NCBI GenBank assembly: GCA_023418055.1
Contig: JAEZDP010000265.1
Span: forward strand, 1-16,329
Direction: 5' to 3'
DNA: 16,329 nt
From: Acidobacteriota bacterium
GTDB lineage: Bacteria > Acidobacteriota > Vicinamibacteria > Vicinamibacterales > Vicinamibacteraceae
The translations under genes and the position numbers were made by a program. The first letter of the stretch is position 1, and each line of letters opens with the position of its first letter. A model generated the notes under the pieces. The model was not told the DNA's origin. It saw only the letters and a list, made by a program, of their open reading frames with translations, and ran no database searches. Positions 14,245-16,329 of the stretch are shown here, one piece after another.

Positions 14245-16328
14245 CAGCCGACAGGGACCTCGACACGCTCGGAGATGACCACTTCGATCTGGTCGCCCAC
14301 CTTGATGTCGTTGAACCGATCGAAGCCGATGCCGCACTCGAAGCCGGCACGGACCTCGGACACGTCGTCCTTGAAGCGGCGCAGCGAGCTGAGCTTGCCC
14401 TCGTGCACCTGCACGCCGTCCCGCAGCAGCCGGGCGACGACGTCGCCCGAGCGCTTGATGGTGCCTTCGAGCACCATGCAGCCGGCGATGGTGCCAGCCT
14501 TCGGCGTCTTGAACACCTGCCGCACCTCGGCCGTGCCGAGCTTGACCTCGCGGAAGGTCGGGTCGAGCATGCCCGCCATCGCCTTCTTCATCTCGTCGGT
14601 GACGTTGTAGATGATCGAGTGCTGGCGAATGTCGACGTCCTCACGCTCGGCCACGTCTGCGGCGTTGCGGTCGGGCCGCACGTTGAAGCCGATGACGATG
14701 GCATTCGAGGCGGCCGCCAGGAGCACGTCCGACTCGTTGATGGCGCCGACGCCCGAGTGGATGACGCGCACCTTGACGCGCTCGTCGCTGAGTTTCTGCA
14801 CCGTGTCGGCCAGCACCTCGGCCGATCCCTGCACGTCGGCCTTGATGATGAGGGCGAGTTCCTTCATGCCGCCCTCGGCCAGGTGCTGCTGCAGTGTCTC
14901 GAGGGTCACGCGGCCGCTGCGGGCGCCAAGCGACTTCGCCTTGGCCTGCTCCTCGCGGAAGAGCGCAATCTGGCGGGCCTTGGCCACGTCGTCCACGGCC
15001 TGGAAGGTGTCGCCAGGCGACGGCACGCCGCCAAGGCCGAGCACTTCGACCGGCGTGGACGGACCCACTTCGCGGACACTGCGCCCGCGGTCGTCCTGCA
15101 GCGCGCGGATCTTACCGACGATGGTGCCGACGAGAATCGTGTCGCCCACTCGGAGCGTGCCGTCCTGCACGAGCACGGTGGCCACCGGGCCGCGACCGCG
15201 ATCGAGTTTGGCCTCGAGCACGGTGCCCGACGCGTTGCGCTGGGGGTTGGCCTTGAGCTCGCCGATCTCGGTGACGAGCAGCACCATCTCGAGCAGCGCG
15301 TCGAGGTTCTGCTTGGCCTTGGCCGAGACGGGGACCATCACCGTCTGACCGCCCCACGCCTCTGGCAGCAGGCCGATGTCGGCCAGCTCCTTCATGACGC
15401 GCTCGGGGTTCGAGTCGGGCTTGTCGATCTTGTTGATCGCCACGATGATCGGCACCTTGGCCGCCTGAGCGTGGTCGATGGCTTCGCGCGTCTGCGGCAT
15501 GACGCCGTCGTCGGCCGCGACCACGAGGATGACCACGTCGGTGACCTTGGCCCCGCGCGCACGCATCATCGTGAACGCTTCGTGACCCGGCGTGTCGAGG
15601 AACACGATGCGCTGGTCGTTGACCTCGACGGCGTACGCGCCGATGTGCTGCGTGATGCCACCCGCCTCGCGCTCGGCCACCCGGGCCTCGCGGATGCTGT
15701 CGAGCAGCGTGGTCTTGCCGTGGTCGACGTGGCCCATCACGGTGACCACGGGAGCGCGCGTCACCAGGTCCTCGGGATTGCTGACGCCTTCCTCGGACTC
15801 GACGATCTCTTCTTCGAAGCTGCGTACCTCGACGTCAGCGCCGAACTGGCGGGCCAGCATCGTCGCGGTGTCGGCGGTGAGCGTGCTGTTGATGGTCAGG
15901 CGCAGCCCCTGCTCGAGGATGACCCGCATCACGTCCTTCACCTTGGCATCGAGCTTGTCGGCCAGGTCCTTGACCGTCATGCCTTCCGCGAGGGTGATGT
16001 TGCGCGTGACGGGTGGCGGCGCGGCCGGCGCCTGCGGCATGTTCGGCGCTTCCGGACGCCGACGCTTGCCGCCTCCGCCCCCACTCGGCCTCGAGCGGAA
16101 GTTGCCAGGCGGGCGATACCCGGTTCCCGGCGCGCCGGGGCGCTGCTGGTACCCAGGCTGCCCCGGTCGCGGTGCGGGCTGGCCGGGCTGGCCGAGCGGA
16201 CGACCGCCAGGACCGACCACCCCCGGCGCACGACCGATGTTGGCGTAGGTCGGCTGATACGTGGGGCGCTGGCCCTGCGGCAGCGGCGACCGAATCGGCT
16301 GCGACGGCAGCGGACGTGGGCCTCCAGG
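14244..16328 (-). CDS. infB: Translation initiation factor IF-2, 5' end outside window
   Basis: The frame is open from the right edge to TGA at 14244-14246, giving about 695 residues of IF2, the GTPase that brings initiator fMet-tRNA to the 30S subunit and promotes subunit joining. From the edge there is a Pro/Gly/Gln-rich, probably disordered linker (to about 16080) and a short basic patch (GGKRRRPEAP). The IF2_N domain follows (about 15820-16010). The GTPase domain carries GHVDHGKT (near 15711-15737), GGITQHIGAY, DTPGHEAF (near 15575-15598), INKIDKP and VSAKAK. The elongation-factor-like and C-terminal fMet-tRNA binding domains complete the protein down to VISERVEVPVG. The usual start and far N-terminal domain are missing only because of the window edge; the first in-frame GTG at 16220 lies inside the linker and is not the start. 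rbfA follows with a one-base overlap. Confidence 0.97.
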   Translation of the reverse strand, partial: PGGPRPLPSQPIRSPLPQGQRPTYQPTYANIGRAPGVVGPGGRPLGQPGQPAPRPGQPGYQQRPGAPGTGYRPPGNFRSRPSGGGGGKRRRPEAPNMPQAPAAPPPVTRNITLAEGMTVKDLADKLDAKVKDVMRVILEQGLRLTINSTLTADTATMLARQFGADVEVRSFEEEIVESEEGVSNPEDLVTRAPVVTVMGHVDHGKTTLLDSIREARVAEREAGGITQHIGAYAVEVNDQRIVFLDTPGHEAFTMMRARGAKVTDVVILVVAADDGVMPQTREAIDHAQAAKVPIIVAINKIDKPDSNPERVMKELADIGLLPEAWGGQTVMVPVSAKAKQNLDALLEMVLLVTEIGELKANPQRNASGTVLEAKLDRGRGPVATVLVQDGTLRVGDTILVGTIVGKIRALQDDRGRSVREVGPSTPVEVLGLGGVPSPGDTFQAVDDVAKARQIALFREEQAKAKSLGARSGRVTLETLQQHLAEGGMKELALIIKADVQGSAEVLADTVQKLSDERVKVRVIHSGVGAINESDVLLAAASNAIVIGFNVRPDRNAADVAEREDVDIRQHSIIYNVTDEMKKAMAGMLDPTFREVKLGTAEVRQVFKTPKAGTIAGCMVLEGTIKRSGDVVARLLRDGVQVHEGKLSSLRRFKDDVSEVRAGFECGIGFDRFNDIKVGDQIEVVISERVEVPVG

Positions 16329-16329
16329 C

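Noticed and set aside
16080..16328. Pro/Gly/Gln-rich repeats near the right edge as a separate collagen-like gene
   Set aside because: The frame runs without a stop into the IF2_N domain, so it is the normal disordered linker of IF2.

Overview
This is a high-GC bacterial chromosomal window of mostly core genes, densely packed and with frequent GTG starts. Two gene blocks converge. The gene mix suggests an Acidobacteriota member, perhaps Vicinamibacterales: a CE15 glucuronoyl esterase, a Tat-type secreted hydrolase, a small Cox2-like cupredoxin, and an Xre-RES module beside translation genes. That placement is an inference from style and content; no rRNA is present to settle it.

Left block, plus strand (1-7928). 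It opens with the C-terminal end of an S41 (carboxy-terminal processing) peptidase. Next comes a complete chromosome-condensation ATPase, smc, with an acidic insertion between its coiled coil and its C-terminal head. A tightly packed run of envelope or secreted-enzyme genes follows: a membrane M48 zinc peptidase (one base after smc), a Tat-exported CE15 glucuronoyl esterase (10 bases further) and a membrane-anchored lytic-transglycosylase-like protein (4 bases further). They are probably co-transcribed from a promoter just upstream of smc.

Right block, minus strand (read from 16329 down to 7865). This is the conserved translation and RNA-metabolism cluster infB (5' end outside the window) - rbfA - DHH phosphoesterase (nrnA-like) - truB, then rpsO - pnp - a small secreted cupredoxin. 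IF2, RbfA and TruB act in translation initiation, 30S maturation and tRNA modification. S15 is a 30S protein. PNPase and the NrnA-like enzyme degrade RNA to nucleotides. The cupredoxin gene shares at least its last 64 bases with the 3' end of the convergent transglycosylase gene.

Insertion in the right block (about 10915-11907). Between truB and rpsO sits a plus-strand Xre/MbcA-type antitoxin and RES-domain toxin pair, facing against the cluster. The toxin's 3' end overlaps truB by 25 bases, and the antitoxin is divergent from rpsO. The rpsO/antitoxin intergenic region is the most information-rich noncoding stretch. It holds back-to-back candidate promoters, each with an exact 17-bp spacer, and between and over them two abutting 17-nt perfect palindromes (8-bp arms, 1-nt centre) with related half-sites. 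These look like tandem operators. The toxin has alanine where the family's eponymous serine is expected, so it may be altered or inactive.

The rpsO-pnp gap holds a 10-bp terminator-like hairpin and, just before the pnp start, three mutually complementary segments that could switch between exposing and hiding the ribosome binding site. No stretch longer than 300 bases lacks a gene. I saw no tRNA, rRNA, CRISPR array or insertion sequence. I did not find a wholly new multi-gene system. The best candidates for novelty are the tandem operators, the altered RES toxin, the pnp leader, the unusual cupredoxin copper site and the SMC insertion.
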